Shown here one piece after another: positions 44,996 to 53,724 of a stretch of 64,000 bases of DNA (position 1 is its first letter; each line of letters opens with the position of its first letter). The notes beneath the pieces were generated by a model. It was not told the origin of the DNA. It saw only the letters and a program-made list of their open reading frames with translations, and ran no database searches. The DNA is from Treponema bryantii (GTDB lineage: Bacteria > Spirochaetota > Spirochaetia > Treponematales > Treponemataceae). A program made the translations under genes and the position numbers. The stretch spans positions 248,001 to 312,000 of the forward strand of contig NZ_FORI01000002.1 in NCBI RefSeq assembly GCF_900113965.1, written 5' to 3'.

Positions 44996-46159
44996 TTAGT
45001 TTCTCTGAAGTTTATCAAGAGTGTTGCGAACAGCAATATTGCGGCTGTCCATCTTCATGTAATCGCTGAGGACTTTAATAGCATCCTGCTTGCGATTCAT
45101 TGCAACATAGCATTCTGCAAGGTCAACATAAAGGCGTCCGTTGCGTGGATCATTCTTGATAAGGTTTTCGAAACGCTTTGCAGCCTCTTCGTTATTACCT
45201 TCACCTTTGCAGATGAGGGCAAGACCAATAGCGGCATAAATATCAAAGTCAATTTCAAGAGCTTTATTGTAGTATGATTTAGCTTCCTGATAGTTTCCTG
45301 TTGTGCGGTAAGCATCACCGGCACGTGTAAGGATAACCTTGTTTTTAGGATCTATTTCAAGAATCTTATTCCAGTAGAAAATTGATTTGAACTGCTGGTT
45401 CATACCACGATAGCAGTCTGCAAGACCAAAGAGGGCATAGAAGTTAGCAGGCTCACGCTCAAGTGCCATTTCAAAATACTTTGTACCTTCTTCAAATGTC
45501 TTAAGCTTTCTGTGGCAGTTTCCGATTGCAGTTAATACACGAATATCAACAGTGTTTTTATCATTGAGTTCGTAAATGCGAGTCCAGTAATAAAGAGCTT
45601 CTTTATATTCCTTAAAGTCATAGTTCAAATGTCCTAGACCGATAAGTGCGTAAGCATTGTCCTTTTCCATTTCAAGAACTTTAAGATAAAGATCCTTTGA
45701 TTTTCTGAAGTCATGGATTTTGCGGTATGCGTCTGCAACACGTGTAATTACAGTGATGTTCTTGTCATCGTGAACAAGATACTGCTGCCAGATATCAATT
45801 GCCTTTGCATACTGATTCAATGCCTTATAACAATCTGCAAGTCCGAAGAGGGCATAGTTATTTGCAGGATAGTATTCAAGACATTTTTTATAATATGAAA
45901 TTGCATCATTAAAATGATTTAATTTGCGTTCTGTATCTCCAAGGCCTACGAGAGCATAATTGTTATTCTCTTCAAGTTCAAGAATTTCGTTAAATGCTTT
46001 CTTTGCTCCCTGAATGTCATTTTCCTTAATAAGCTGATAACCTTTTTTAGATAAATCTGAAATTTTATTTGTCGTCTCATCAGGTTTTGTTTCTGATGAA
46101 GATGGATCAATAAATGTTTCAGGCATCATAATGTCTTCAGTATGAGTGAATTTATCCAT
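44996..46159 (-). CDS. Tetratricopeptide repeat protein
   Basis: The 387-residue protein consists, after residue 35, of about ten 34-36 residue TPR units with repeated YALxGLGD/A and YxKxLE signatures. It has no signal peptide or TM helix, so it is cytoplasmic. CGGAG precedes the ATG. Partners are unknown; the small upstream gene also has a TPR-like helical pattern, suggesting the two products work together. Confidence 0.85.
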   Translation of the reverse strand: MDKFTHTEDIMMPETFIDPSSSETKPDETTNKISDLSKKGYQLIKENDIQGAKKAFNEILELEENNNYALVGLGDTERKLNHFNDAISYYKKCLEYYPANNYALFGLADCYKALNQYAKAIDIWQQYLVHDDKNITVITRVADAYRKIHDFRKSKDLYLKVLEMEKDNAYALIGLGHLNYDFKEYKEALYYWTRIYELNDKNTVDIRVLTAIGNCHRKLKTFEEGTKYFEMALEREPANFYALFGLADCYRGMNQQFKSIFYWNKILEIDPKNKVILTRAGDAYRTTGNYQEAKSYYNKALEIDFDIYAAIGLALICKGEGNNEEAAKRFENLIKNDPRNGRLYVDLAECYVAMNRKQDAIKVLSDYMKMDSRNIAVRNTLDKLQRN

Positions 46160-46193
46160 TTTTAAAACTCCGTTTTTTTTTGTCCTTCGTATT

Positions 46194-46550
46194 TTAGTCT
46201 TTTATGATTGTTGAGATTACTTTTGCCAGATTTTCATAAATCGGCTCAGCATCTCTTTTATTATGGGCGAGATAGTAAGCTTTGAGGGCTTTTAAGCTTT
46301 CATTTTTGTTCATGTAATAATCGCCAACACGGGTAAGACCGTCAGAATAACCTGTTGTAATATAGATTCTTCTGGCATCTTCAACGTTGCCGTTATTGAA
46401 CATCATGTTTGCTTTTCTGTTTAGAATAACTTTCTGCTCGGAACTAAGACCATCAACAGGATTGTCAGTTACTTTTATAAACCCATCCGGTATTTTTTGT
46501 TCTTGAACTGCGTCAGTAAATTTTTTTTCTAAACTTTTTCTATCGTTCAT
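46194..46550 (-). CDS. Small helical protein of unknown function
   Basis: The 118-residue product is hydrophilic and predicted to be helical. It contains an amphipathic pair (KANMMFNNGNVEDARRIYITTG and YYMNKNESLKALKAYYLA) that resembles one or two TPR-like hairpins. It precedes the TPR gene by 34 bases and is read from the promoter at 46573-46600. No catalytic motif is visible. Confidence 0.7.
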   Translation of the reverse strand: MNDRKSLEKKFTDAVQEQKIPDGFIKVTDNPVDGLSSEQKVILNRKANMMFNNGNVEDARRIYITTGYSDGLTRVGDYYMNKNESLKALKAYYLAHNKRDAEPIYENLAKVISTIIKD

Positions 46551-46572
46551 AATTTACAATAATATATGATAA

Positions 46573-46600
46573 ATTATAACATATTATTTGTATATGTCAA
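46573..46600 (-). promoter_or_regulatory. Near-consensus sigma70 promoter
   Basis: On the minus strand TTGACA-N16-TATAAT matches both consensus hexamers. It lies 22 bases upstream of the 118-residue protein start and drives the small protein-TPR-rlmN operon. No Shine-Dalgarno site follows. Confidence 0.8.
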
Positions 46601-46688
46601 AAAAGAAATTAATTTTGACTTAAAAACTACAGGCTATTTTAAGAAATGAAAATAGGCGTTTTACCTTAAATTTCATAACAAATTGTTA

Positions 46689-47252
46689 TTAATTCTCTTT
46701 TGATTCTGATTTTGGATATGTGTAAAAATCCACAATGGAACGGCCATAAGTTCTCTGGTCTGTTCTTACAAGACGTCCAATTGTATCCGGCATAAAATGC
46801 TCTTCCGGTCTGTGAACCATAATTGTTCCGGTTTCATTAAGCATATTATTCTGATCGCACTGAAGAACCAGCTGCTCATGAAATCTGTAAGGAAAGGGAG
46901 GATCAAAAAAGATATAATCAAACGAACGTTTACAGCGTTTGATAAAATATTCAACCGGCATAAAATGACATTTGATTTTTACGCCGCAATCTTTTTCTGT
47001 AACTGAAACATTTTCCAAAACTGTTCCAACTTTAATTTTATCTTTTTCGCAAAGTTCTACATCTTTAGAACCTCTTGAAACTGCTTCAATTGCAATTGTT
47101 CCGGAGCCGGAAAATAAGTCCAGCCACGACTTGCCGGTTAAATCTCCGAGAATTGAAAACACTGATTCTCTCATTCTGTCCATTGCGGGTCTGATAACAC
47201 CATCAGGACATTTAATAATTCTTCCTTTTAATTTTCCACCGGTAATTCTCAT
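46689..47252 (-). CDS. rsmD: 16S rRNA (guanine-966-N2) methyltransferase
   Basis: The 187-residue protein has the RsmD start MRITGGKLKGR, RPAMDRMRESVFSIL, the SAM motif WLDLFSGSGTIAIEAVSRG near residue 40 and the catalytic DPPFPY near 118. It methylates G966 of 16S rRNA on the assembled 30S head. It starts 7 bases after the ankyrin gene stop and is co-transcribed with it. Confidence 0.93.
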   Translation of the reverse strand: MRITGGKLKGRIIKCPDGVIRPAMDRMRESVFSILGDLTGKSWLDLFSGSGTIAIEAVSRGSKDVELCEKDKIKVGTVLENVSVTEKDCGVKIKCHFMPVEYFIKRCKRSFDYIFFDPPFPYRFHEQLVLQCDQNNMLNETGTIMVHRPEEHFMPDTIGRLVRTDQRTYGRSIVDFYTYPKSESKEN

Positions 47253-47259
47253 GCTGTAC

Positions 47260-48396
47260 CTATCTTTGATTTAATGCCCAGTATGTTTCATCATGGGCAA
47301 GATTATAATTGTTCATTGCGTAATCAAAAGCAGTTTTACCTTCTGTAGAACGTAAGGTTACAGAAGCCTGATTATCTAAAAGCTTTTGAATTACTTTTGT
47401 TGAATTTCCATATTGTGCTGCATAGATCAAAGGAGTTTTTCCTTCATACAAAACATTTAAAGGAACTCCCTTATCCATAAAGAGTTGAAGTTTTGTAAGT
47501 TGTTGTCTTTCTGAAATATTCTGTTCTGAAAGCAGTAAAATAAGAGCTCTTAAAACTTCTTTATCTGAACCTTTATATTCTGTAAGCAGTTCATTTAAGA
47601 TCTGTGGATTTCCATTAAAGGTCGCAGCCATTGCGAGGGCAGAAGAGCCGTAATTATTTTTCTTAGTGATATCAGCACCTGCTTCGAGCAGAGACTCTAC
47701 ACACTCAAGACCTTCACTGTATCTAACCGCATACATAAGGGCTGTCCAGCCATCGTTATCTGTAAGATTTACATCTGCTCCAGATTCTATAAGATTTTTT
47801 AATTCCCATTCATTTCCACTTTTAGCAGCACGCATAAGAAGAGTTCTTCCGGCTGCATCTTTTTCATCTGGATTTGCAATTCTGTAATAATCATCAGTAT
47901 CTGCTGCAACGTCATCAATAGTTTCTATATCGTAAATCATATAGTCACTAAGATATTCTTTTTTATTTTTTTCTGATGCTGATTTCTGTCGTTCAAGTTC
48001 AAGTTCAAGCTGCTGCTGTAATAATTCCTGCTGTCTTTTTTCTTCAAGGGCAGCCTGTTCAAGTCTTTCTTTTTCAAGACGCTCTGCCTCAAGTTTTTCT
48101 TCTTCAAGACGGCGTTGTTCTTCTTCCTCTGCAGCTTTTTCCTGGGCTATTCTTTCGGCTTCAAGCCGTTCAGCTTCCAGTCGTTCCTGTTCAATTCTTT
48201 CCTGTTCTTCACGATCCAGCTGTTCTCTTCTAGCCGCAATGTCAGCCTCAGCTTTGGCACGTTTTTCCATAAGCTCCTGCTGACGCTTCATTGCTTCTTC
48301 ATCATCAATCACTTTTTTTCTTGATGAGAATGCAGACATTGGAAATATAAAACTAGAGATAATAAGAATAAACAGAATTCTTTTAATGAAAGTCAT
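47260..48396 (-). CDS. Exported ankyrin-repeat protein with long charged coiled coil
   Basis: The 378-residue protein begins with a hydrophobic export signal (residues 5-23, ending MSAFS). A Glu/Arg/Gln-rich single helix or coiled coil spans residues 30-150, with many EAERL and EQER repeats. Four to five ankyrin repeats follow from about 180, such as DAAGRTLLMRAAKSGNEWEL and DNDGWTALMYAVRYS. It probably sits in the periplasm as a structural or binding protein. Its promoter leaves a leader of almost zero length. Confidence 0.85.
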   Translation of the reverse strand: MTFIKRILFILIISSFIFPMSAFSSRKKVIDDEEAMKRQQELMEKRAKAEADIAARREQLDREEQERIEQERLEAERLEAERIAQEKAAEEEEQRRLEEEKLEAERLEKERLEQAALEEKRQQELLQQQLELELERQKSASEKNKKEYLSDYMIYDIETIDDVAADTDDYYRIANPDEKDAAGRTLLMRAAKSGNEWELKNLIESGADVNLTDNDGWTALMYAVRYSEGLECVESLLEAGADITKKNNYGSSALAMAATFNGNPQILNELLTEYKGSDKEVLRALILLLSEQNISERQQLTKLQLFMDKGVPLNVLYEGKTPLIYAAQYGNSTKVIQKLLDNQASVTLRSTEGKTAFDYAMNNYNLAHDETYWALNQR

Positions 48397-48403
48397 ATAT
48401 TAA

Positions 48404-48432
48404 ATTATAAATGAATAGAAAAGAATCGGCAA
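48404..48432 (-). promoter_or_regulatory. Promoter of the ankyrin gene, probably leaderless
   Basis: On the minus strand TTGCCG-N17-TATAAT ends seven bases before the ATG. There is no ribosome-binding site. Confidence 0.7.
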
Positions 48433-48542
48433 TATGTATATTTAAACAGTTCTTAGAGAATCTAAAAATGCTTCCGCCTGAAAACACCACAGAAAACGGT
48501 GATCCTCGTCGCTCCGTATTTAATTATCTTTCTTATACTAAA

Positions 48543-48571
48543 TTGACTGTTTTTTCTTATTTTGATATATT
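48543..48571 (+). promoter_or_regulatory. Strong promoter of the rpsF cluster
   Basis: TTGACT-N17-TATATT, with an extended TG one base before the -10 box. The predicted start near 48578 leaves a leader of about 114 bases before rpsF. Confidence 0.75.
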
Positions 48572-48616
48572 ACTAGAACACCCCTTGGGAATCTGAAATA
48601 TGATTCTCTTTATCCA

Positions 48617-48684
48617 TAAGGAGGAACAATATACTCTTTCTAAAAAGTGTGTATAACCACCTCCTAATAAATTTTTTATAGGAG
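48617..48684 (+). promoter_or_regulatory. rpsF leader with competing anti-Shine-Dalgarno pairings
   Basis: CCTCCTA (48660-48666) can pair with an upstream decoy AGGAGG (48619-48624) or with the real ribosome-binding sequence TAGGAG (48679-48684). The decoy hairpin has an inner ATAC/GTAT stem and an AACA/ACCA internal loop. The two pairings exclude each other. It is a likely autoregulatory translational switch for the S6-S18 cluster. Confidence 0.6.
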
Positions 48685-48691
48685 AATACTT

Positions 48692-48985
48692 ATGAAAAAG
48701 TATGAACTCATGACTATTTATCCACTCGATGATGAAAAGTCAAAGAAAGGTGCTGACGACGTAAAAAGCACTCTCGCTAAATTCGGCGCTGAAATCGAAG
48801 AAGAAAAAGCATTCGGCGACCGCGACCTTACTTACCAGATCAACAAACAGAAGAAGGGACGCTTTGTTCTCTACACAATGAAACTCAATCCTTCAAAAAT
48901 CGTTGAAATTGGAAAAGATTTCAAAATCAATATGAATCTTTTGAAGTACCAGTTCGTAAGACTTGACGAAAAAGAATCAAAGTAG
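48692..48985 (+). CDS. rpsF: Small ribosomal subunit protein bS6
   Basis: The 97-residue protein has the bS6 opening MKKYELMTIYPLDD, the central DRDLTYQINKQKKGRFVLY and the terminal YQFVRLDEKES. It binds S18 and the central domain of 16S rRNA. GGAG lies seven bases before the ATG. It is the first gene of the conserved rpsF-ssb-rpsR-rplI order. Confidence 0.96.
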   Translation: MKKYELMTIYPLDDEKSKKGADDVKSTLAKFGAEIEEEKAFGDRDLTYQINKQKKGRFVLYTMKLNPSKIVEIGKDFKINMNLLKYQFVRLDEKESK

Positions 48986-49017
48986 AATAAGCCGCTAAAT
49001 GCGGTAAGGAGCTTTTA

Positions 49018-49512
49018 ATGACAGACTTAAATCATGTAACACTTATTGGCCGTCTCACACAGGACCTTGGTTCTGATGAAAGAAGTTTCGGTTATGTTGG
49101 AAACGGACAGGCCAGAGCTAATGTGAGCATTGCTGTCAATAGAAGCAAGAAAAGTGGTGACCAGTGGGTTGAAGAAGCTAACTTCTTTAACGTTACAATC
49201 TGGGGTAAAACCGCAGAGAACTTAAAACCATATCTTACCAAGGGAAAACAGATTTGTGTCGAAGGATACTTAAAACAGGACCGTTGGGAAAAAGATGGAC
49301 AGAAGCAGAGCAGAGTAACAATCGTTGCTGACCAGGTTTGGTTGCTCGGCGGACGTGGAGATAACAGCCAGGGCGGATCAAGTCCAATGGCAGGGGGTGC
49401 TCCTAGATTCCAGCCAGCTAACAATGGTGGTAATGGTGGTTTCCAGAGCAGCTATCAGTCTGAACCTTACGGAGATACTGGTAACGATTTCCCGGAAGAT
49501 ATCCCATTCTAA
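49018..49512 (+). CDS. ssb: Single-stranded DNA-binding protein
   Basis: The 164-residue protein has an OB fold in residues 1-110 (NHVTLIGRLTQDL, FNVTIWGKTAENL, KQICVEGYL), a Gly/Ser/Gln-rich linker, and the acidic tip DFPEDIPF that recruits partner proteins. It coats single-stranded DNA in replication and repair. Its position between rpsF and rpsR is the common bacterial arrangement. Confidence 0.95.
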   Translation: MTDLNHVTLIGRLTQDLGSDERSFGYVGNGQARANVSIAVNRSKKSGDQWVEEANFFNVTIWGKTAENLKPYLTKGKQICVEGYLKQDRWEKDGQKQSRVTIVADQVWLLGGRGDNSQGGSSPMAGGAPRFQPANNGGNGGFQSSYQSEPYGDTGNDFPEDIPF

Positions 49513-49535
49513 TTGACTAATTAAGAGGTAAAATT

Positions 49536-49862
49536 ATGTCTGAAGAAAATACACAGGAAATGGAAGAAAAACAGACACAGGAAGCAGCTATGGCTGATAC
49601 AACTGCTTCAGAAGGTCGCGAAGAAGATCGTGACGGACGCGCAAAGGGAAAGACATACTTCCGCAAAAAGGTATGCCGTTTCTGTGCTAACAAAGCAAAG
49701 ATTGACTACAAGGATGCTGATGCTCTCCGCCGTTATATGACAGAGCGCGGTAAGATCCTTCCACGCCGCATCACAGGTACATGTGCAAAGCACCAGCGTG
49801 AAGTTGCTAAGGCTATTAAGAGAGCAAGATCAATTTGTTTGCTCCCTTACGTTGCTGACTAA
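49536..49862 (+). CDS. rpsR: Small ribosomal subunit protein bS18
   Basis: The core from about residue 40 has [16 protein letters not shown], the [18 protein letters not shown] segment and [14 protein letters not shown]. The 108-residue length includes an acidic/Gln N-terminal extension of about 35 residues before the usual start of the domain. AAGAGG lies nine bases before the ATG, which supports this start. Confidence 0.95.
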   Translation: MSEENTQEMEEKQTQEAAMADTTASEGREEDRDGRAKGKTYFRKKVCRFCANKAKIDYKDADALRRYMTERGKILPRRITGTCAKHQREVAKAIKRARSICLLPYVAD

Positions 49863-49931
49863 GCCAAAATTTTAATAACGCGGACAGCTCATACTCCGAG
49901 CTGATCCGTAAAAATATTACAGGAGCTTGAA

Positions 49932-50465
49932 ATGAAAGTAATTCTTAACGTAGACGTTAAATCACTTGGTGAAGAGGGAGATGTAAAGAACGTTGCTAAC
50001 GGATATGCACGCAACTTCCTTCTTCCACGTAATCTTGCTGTACCTTACAATGAAGCTACAGTAGCAATTTTCGAAGGCCGCAAGGCTGAAATCGAAGCTC
50101 GCAAAGAGCAGAAGAGAAAGGATTCTGCAAGCCTTAAGGAAAAGCTCGAAGCTACAGTTATCGAACTTACAATGCCAGCTGCTGCAAACGGAAAACTCTA
50201 TGCTGCAGTTACAGCTAACGTTGTTGCAGAAGCACTTGCTAAACTCGGTTTCGAAATCGAGCGCAAGAGAATTGAAATTCCAGGATCTACAATCAAATCT
50301 GTTGGAAACTTCAAAGCTACAATCAAACTTTATGAAGCACAGGTTGCTGAAATCCACGTTGCTGTAAAAGCACAGCCAGTAGAAGGTGGAGCTCCAGCAG
50401 AAAAGAAGGCTGAAAAGAAAGCTGAACCTGCAAAGGAAGAAGCTCCAGCTGCTGATGCTGAATAA
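49932..50465 (+). CDS. rplI: Large ribosomal subunit protein bL9
   Basis: The N-terminal domain MKVILNVDVKSLGEEGDVKNVANGYARNF is typical of bL9, followed by the long helix and a C-terminal RNA-binding domain ending near residue 148. An Ala/Lys/Glu-rich tail of about 30 residues extends beyond the usual length, giving 177 residues. AGGAG precedes the ATG. Confidence 0.95.
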   Translation: MKVILNVDVKSLGEEGDVKNVANGYARNFLLPRNLAVPYNEATVAIFEGRKAEIEARKEQKRKDSASLKEKLEATVIELTMPAAANGKLYAAVTANVVAEALAKLGFEIERKRIEIPGSTIKSVGNFKATIKLYEAQVAEIHVAVKAQPVEGGAPAEKKAEKKAEPAKEEAPAADAE

Positions 50466-50498
50466 TTTGTAAAGCTTTAATCAGCTTATACGAATAAA

Positions 50499-50533
50499 AA
50501 GTCGGTAATACATTGTATTTCCGACTTTTTTTT
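50499..50533 (+). terminator. Rho-independent terminator after rplI
   Basis: AAAAGTCGG/CCGACTTTT with an inner AATACA/TGTATT stem, followed by more T. It separates the ribosomal cluster from dnaB. Confidence 0.92.
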
Positions 50534-50575
50534 ATCTGTAAAAGCATATATACTGTAAACAGGGAGTATTAAAAA

Positions 50576-51895
50576 ATGGATGAAGCATTAAAAGACAAAG
50601 TTCCACCACATAACATTGAAGCTGAACAGGCTGTACTCGGAGCTCTTTTATTAAACTGGACAGCAATGGCAGATGTTGTTTCCAAACTCAGAGCAGACCG
50701 ATTTTATTCCCTTCAGAATCAGGTAATTTTTGATGCAATGCTCAAACTTTTCACCCAGAATGCCACTGGTGATACCATTTCTCTCATTAACGAACTTACA
50801 GTTGAAGGAAAACTCGAACAGGCCGGTGGAGCAGCATACATTGCTTCCCTTACAGACACTGTTCCTTCTGCTGCCAATATTGATTACTATGCTGATATGG
50901 TTCTCGATCGTGCATCACGCCGAGACCTCATTAAAATCTCTTCTGAATTAAAAGCATCATCATTTGATTTACAGAAAGACAGTGATGCTCTTCTTGATAG
51001 TGCAGAGCAGAAAATCTTTGCACTTGCAGAACGTAATGAAACTACAGAAGTTTATTCTGCAAAAGACATTATGTTCAAAGAAATTGAACTTATTGAAAAA
51101 CGATATAAAAATAAAAACCAGTTTACCGGAGTTCCTACAGGCTTTGCAAAGCTCGACACTTATACTTCCGGTTTTCAGAATTCCGAACTTATTATTATTG
51201 GTGCGCGTCCTTCTATCGGTAAGACAGCGCTTGCACTTTCAATAATTCAGAATATCGCCTGTGAAAAACGTATCCCTTGCGGTTTCTTCTCACTTGAAAT
51301 GCCTTATGAGTCAATCGGCATGCGTTTACTTGCACAGGAAGCACGTGTTCCAATGCAGAAAATCCGTTCCGGTATGCTCAAGGTTGATGATGTAAAGAAG
51401 ATTCAGGATGCTGCAGGCCGCTGGTTTGAAGCTCCTTTATATACAGTAGATACTCCTAACATGAAGCTTATTGATGTTCGTGCAGTTGCCCGCCGAATGG
51501 TTAAAAATCAGGGAGTAAAAATCATCTTCATTGACTATATTGGTTTGATTACAGTTGATGATAATAAAAAGGAACAGTGGGAGCAGGTTAGTGAGATTTC
51601 AAAATCTCTGAAAGCACTTGCCCGCGAGCTTGAAATTCCAATCGTAGCCCTTTGTCAGGTTTCCCGAGATGCCGAAGGAAACGAGCCAAACCTTGCTCAG
51701 CTGCGTGGTTCTGGTTCTATTGAACAGGATGCCGACGTTGTAATGTTCCTTCACCGTGATCGTCTTAAGGATGAAGTTGTAGCACAGGATGCAAAGATTA
51801 TCCTTGCTAAGCAGCGAAACGGTGCGACCGGTGATATTCCTATTATGTTCCTTCCAGCATATTCCAAGTTTGAGAATAAAGCGGATGATAATTAA
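50576..51895 (+). CDS. dnaB: Replicative DNA helicase DnaB
   Basis: The 439-residue protein has the N-terminal helical domain (PPHNIEAEQAVLGALLL), the Walker A motif GARPSIGKTALAL near residue 209, Walker B with IIFIDYIGLI, and the arginine-finger region KQRNGATGDI near the end. It unwinds DNA at the fork. GGGAG precedes the ATG. It ends before a long hairpin shared with the convergent P83/100 gene. Confidence 0.95.
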   Translation: MDEALKDKVPPHNIEAEQAVLGALLLNWTAMADVVSKLRADRFYSLQNQVIFDAMLKLFTQNATGDTISLINELTVEGKLEQAGGAAYIASLTDTVPSAANIDYYADMVLDRASRRDLIKISSELKASSFDLQKDSDALLDSAEQKIFALAERNETTEVYSAKDIMFKEIELIEKRYKNKNQFTGVPTGFAKLDTYTSGFQNSELIIIGARPSIGKTALALSIIQNIACEKRIPCGFFSLEMPYESIGMRLLAQEARVPMQKIRSGMLKVDDVKKIQDAAGRWFEAPLYTVDTPNMKLIDVRAVARRMVKNQGVKIIFIDYIGLITVDDNKKEQWEQVSEISKSLKALARELEIPIVALCQVSRDAEGNEPNLAQLRGSGSIEQDADVVMFLHRDRLKDEVVAQDAKIILAKQRNGATGDIPIMFLPAYSKFENKADDN

Positions 51896-51909
51896 TTAGT
51901 CTGTTAAAT

Positions 51910-52014
51910 AAAAAATGGGATTATGGCGGAGCAAAAATCCAACCTTGCTGAGCATCATTTTCGCCCTGCGAAGTAAGGTTGGAATTTCTGCGGGAGCCAT
52001 AATCCCATTTTTTT
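51910..52014. terminator. Long bidirectional hairpin between dnaB and the P83/100 gene
   Basis: A perfect 18-bp outer stem pairs AAAAAATGGGATTATGGC (51910-51927) with its complement at 51996-52013. A 9-bp inner stem pairs TCCAACCTT (51938-51946) with AAGGTTGGA (51975-51983), and a small TTCG/CGAA stem sits in the loop. T-runs flank both strands, so it can stop transcription from both sides. Confidence 0.8.
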
Positions 52015-52041
52015 AGTTTACTGAATATTCAATTCTAATCG

Positions 52042-53655
52042 CTATTTAGCATCAGCATTATTCGAATTAGATACCACTGACAAGTCTTTCTTATCAAGCA
52101 ATCTCAACTTTCCATTAGAATCAGTTACTACAATACCACCATCTGTAACAGTAACCGGTGTACCGGCTTTAACCTGAATCTGGGATTTAAGTTTGAGGGA
52201 AAGATCTGCACCGAACTTTCCAAGATAGAACTTTCCGCCTTCATCTACAACACAGTAGTAGTCGCTGCCGTCTTTTACGAGTACGGAGTTTTCTGAAATT
52301 GTGTTGTCGCTTTCTGCGGAAATCTCAAGAGTTTCTGGATCAATTGTAACAAGCTTTACAGCGCCTTTCTTTGAATTCTCACCGGCAATTGCAATGAAGT
52401 TTTCGCCTTCTTTGTAAACTGTACGGTTACGAATCTGTGCAACAGGGGAGTTCTTAACAACTTCACCAGTTTCAATATTAAACTTTACGAGGCTTGAAAG
52501 CATATTGGCTTCATCTGAAAGAATAATACCAAACTCTGTAGACATAAGAGCCTGAGCAGCTTCTTTCTTCTGAACTTCAGCCTGATCCTTTGCTATTTCT
52601 TTACGCTCATTCTGAGCTTCAGTTTCTTTTTTATCTGCAAGAGTCTGCTGTTCTTTAGCTTCCTGCTTCTTTTCGTCAGTTTTAGCCTGCTGTTCTTCAG
52701 TCTTAGCCTGCTGTTCCTCGGCAGCCTGTTTCTTTTCTTCAGCTTCGTTCTTGGCTTCTTTAGCTTCTTCCTGAGCTTTCTTATCATCTGGATTCTGATC
52801 TGCTACTTTCTGCTTTTCTTCAGCTTTTTTCTGAGCATCATCAGCTTCTTTCTTTGCTTCAGTAGTCTTTTTCTTTTCTTCTTCAAGTTTCTTCTGTTCG
52901 CTTACAGCTTCCTTCTGAGCTTCCTTTGCTTTTTCAGATGCAGCATCAGCTTCACGTTCCTTGATATCTACCATTTCTTTACGGCTTTCAACATTCATGT
53001 CATCATCTTCTTTCATTGAATTAACTACAGAAGAATCGCTGATAACAGAAGTATCAACAGTAGAAAGTCCGCCGTTATTTACATCATAAAGAGGAATTAC
53101 AATTTCAGATTTTCCAGGCCAGTCTTTGTAATTTACAGAAAGACCACAGTTATCTGCAGAAAGATTTTCAATTACTACGTTTTTATATTTTGATTTGAAG
53201 GTATCGAGCTTACTGCGGTAAACAGCGTTATAAACTGTAATGAAAACAGAAAGTGTATCAGCATCAGCTTCGCTGTAACCGTAAGCAGAAGAAAGGTAAG
53301 CGGCAATAATTCTTCTGAGGTTCTTAATATGGTCAACAGTTGCATCAGCGCCAATAAAAAGGATATCAGCATCAAGCTTTCCGGTTTCGCTTTCATCAAC
53401 TGCGTGAATTACATAATATTTTGTGTTTTTAGCTGTTGAAGTTGGCTTTGAAGGATCTTTTGCAACCTGGTTTCCAAGTCCGCTACCAATACCTTTAATT
53501 GCAGCAACAGAATCTATTACCTTGTGAGGGCCTGTATAGTTAATGAATTCGATTGTTGTATCGCCAGTGGAATTAAGCTCATTTTTGTTTACTTCAAGAG
53601 CGAATAATCCGGCAGAAAAGATTGCTGAAACAAGCAGCAGCATATATTTCTTCAT
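52042..53655 (-). CDS. P83/100-family secreted coiled-coil protein
   Basis: The 537-residue protein has a signal peptide (cleavage near LFALE), then the P83/100 domain (residues 25-210, including IKGIGSGLGNQVAK and YGYSEADADTLSVFI). A very long Lys/Glu/Ala/Gln-rich coiled coil spans about 220-365, and the C-terminal beta domain resembles a beta-propeller-like repeat (KAAVKLVTIDPETLEIS type). This family is known from Borrelia and Treponema, where it is an antigen of uncertain function. It supports a spirochaete origin. It is probably periplasmic or in the outer envelope. Confidence 0.88.
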   Translation of the reverse strand: MKKYMLLLVSAIFSAGLFALEVNKNELNSTGDTTIEFINYTGPHKVIDSVAAIKGIGSGLGNQVAKDPSKPTSTAKNTKYYVIHAVDESETGKLDADILFIGADATVDHIKNLRRIIAAYLSSAYGYSEADADTLSVFITVYNAVYRSKLDTFKSKYKNVVIENLSADNCGLSVNYKDWPGKSEIVIPLYDVNNGGLSTVDTSVISDSSVVNSMKEDDDMNVESRKEMVDIKEREADAASEKAKEAQKEAVSEQKKLEEEKKKTTEAKKEADDAQKKAEEKQKVADQNPDDKKAQEEAKEAKNEAEEKKQAAEEQQAKTEEQQAKTDEKKQEAKEQQTLADKKETEAQNERKEIAKDQAEVQKKEAAQALMSTEFGIILSDEANMLSSLVKFNIETGEVVKNSPVAQIRNRTVYKEGENFIAIAGENSKKGAVKLVTIDPETLEISAESDNTISENSVLVKDGSDYYCVVDEGGKFYLGKFGADLSLKLKSQIQVKAGTPVTVTDGGIVVTDSNGKLRLLDKKDLSVVSNSNNADAK

Positions 53656-53724
53656 AAAAAACCTCTTTAACTATCTAAAATATTTAAATAATTTTAACAC
53701 ATGATCGGCGAATTTTCCAATTAA

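Noticed and set aside
44983-45036. An N-terminal extension of RlmN from the ATG at 45036.
   Set aside because: It overlaps the end of the TPR gene and is not part of the normal RlmN N-terminus.
48411-48596. A 61-residue plus-strand open frame before rpsF.
   Set aside because: It overlaps the ankyrin-gene promoter at its start and the rpsF promoter near its end, has no ribosome-binding site and no recognisable domain.
48617-48684. The classical S6:S18 leader RNA motif.
   Set aside because: I could not see the conserved CCG-containing bulge of that motif; only the competing anti-Shine-Dalgarno stems are supported.
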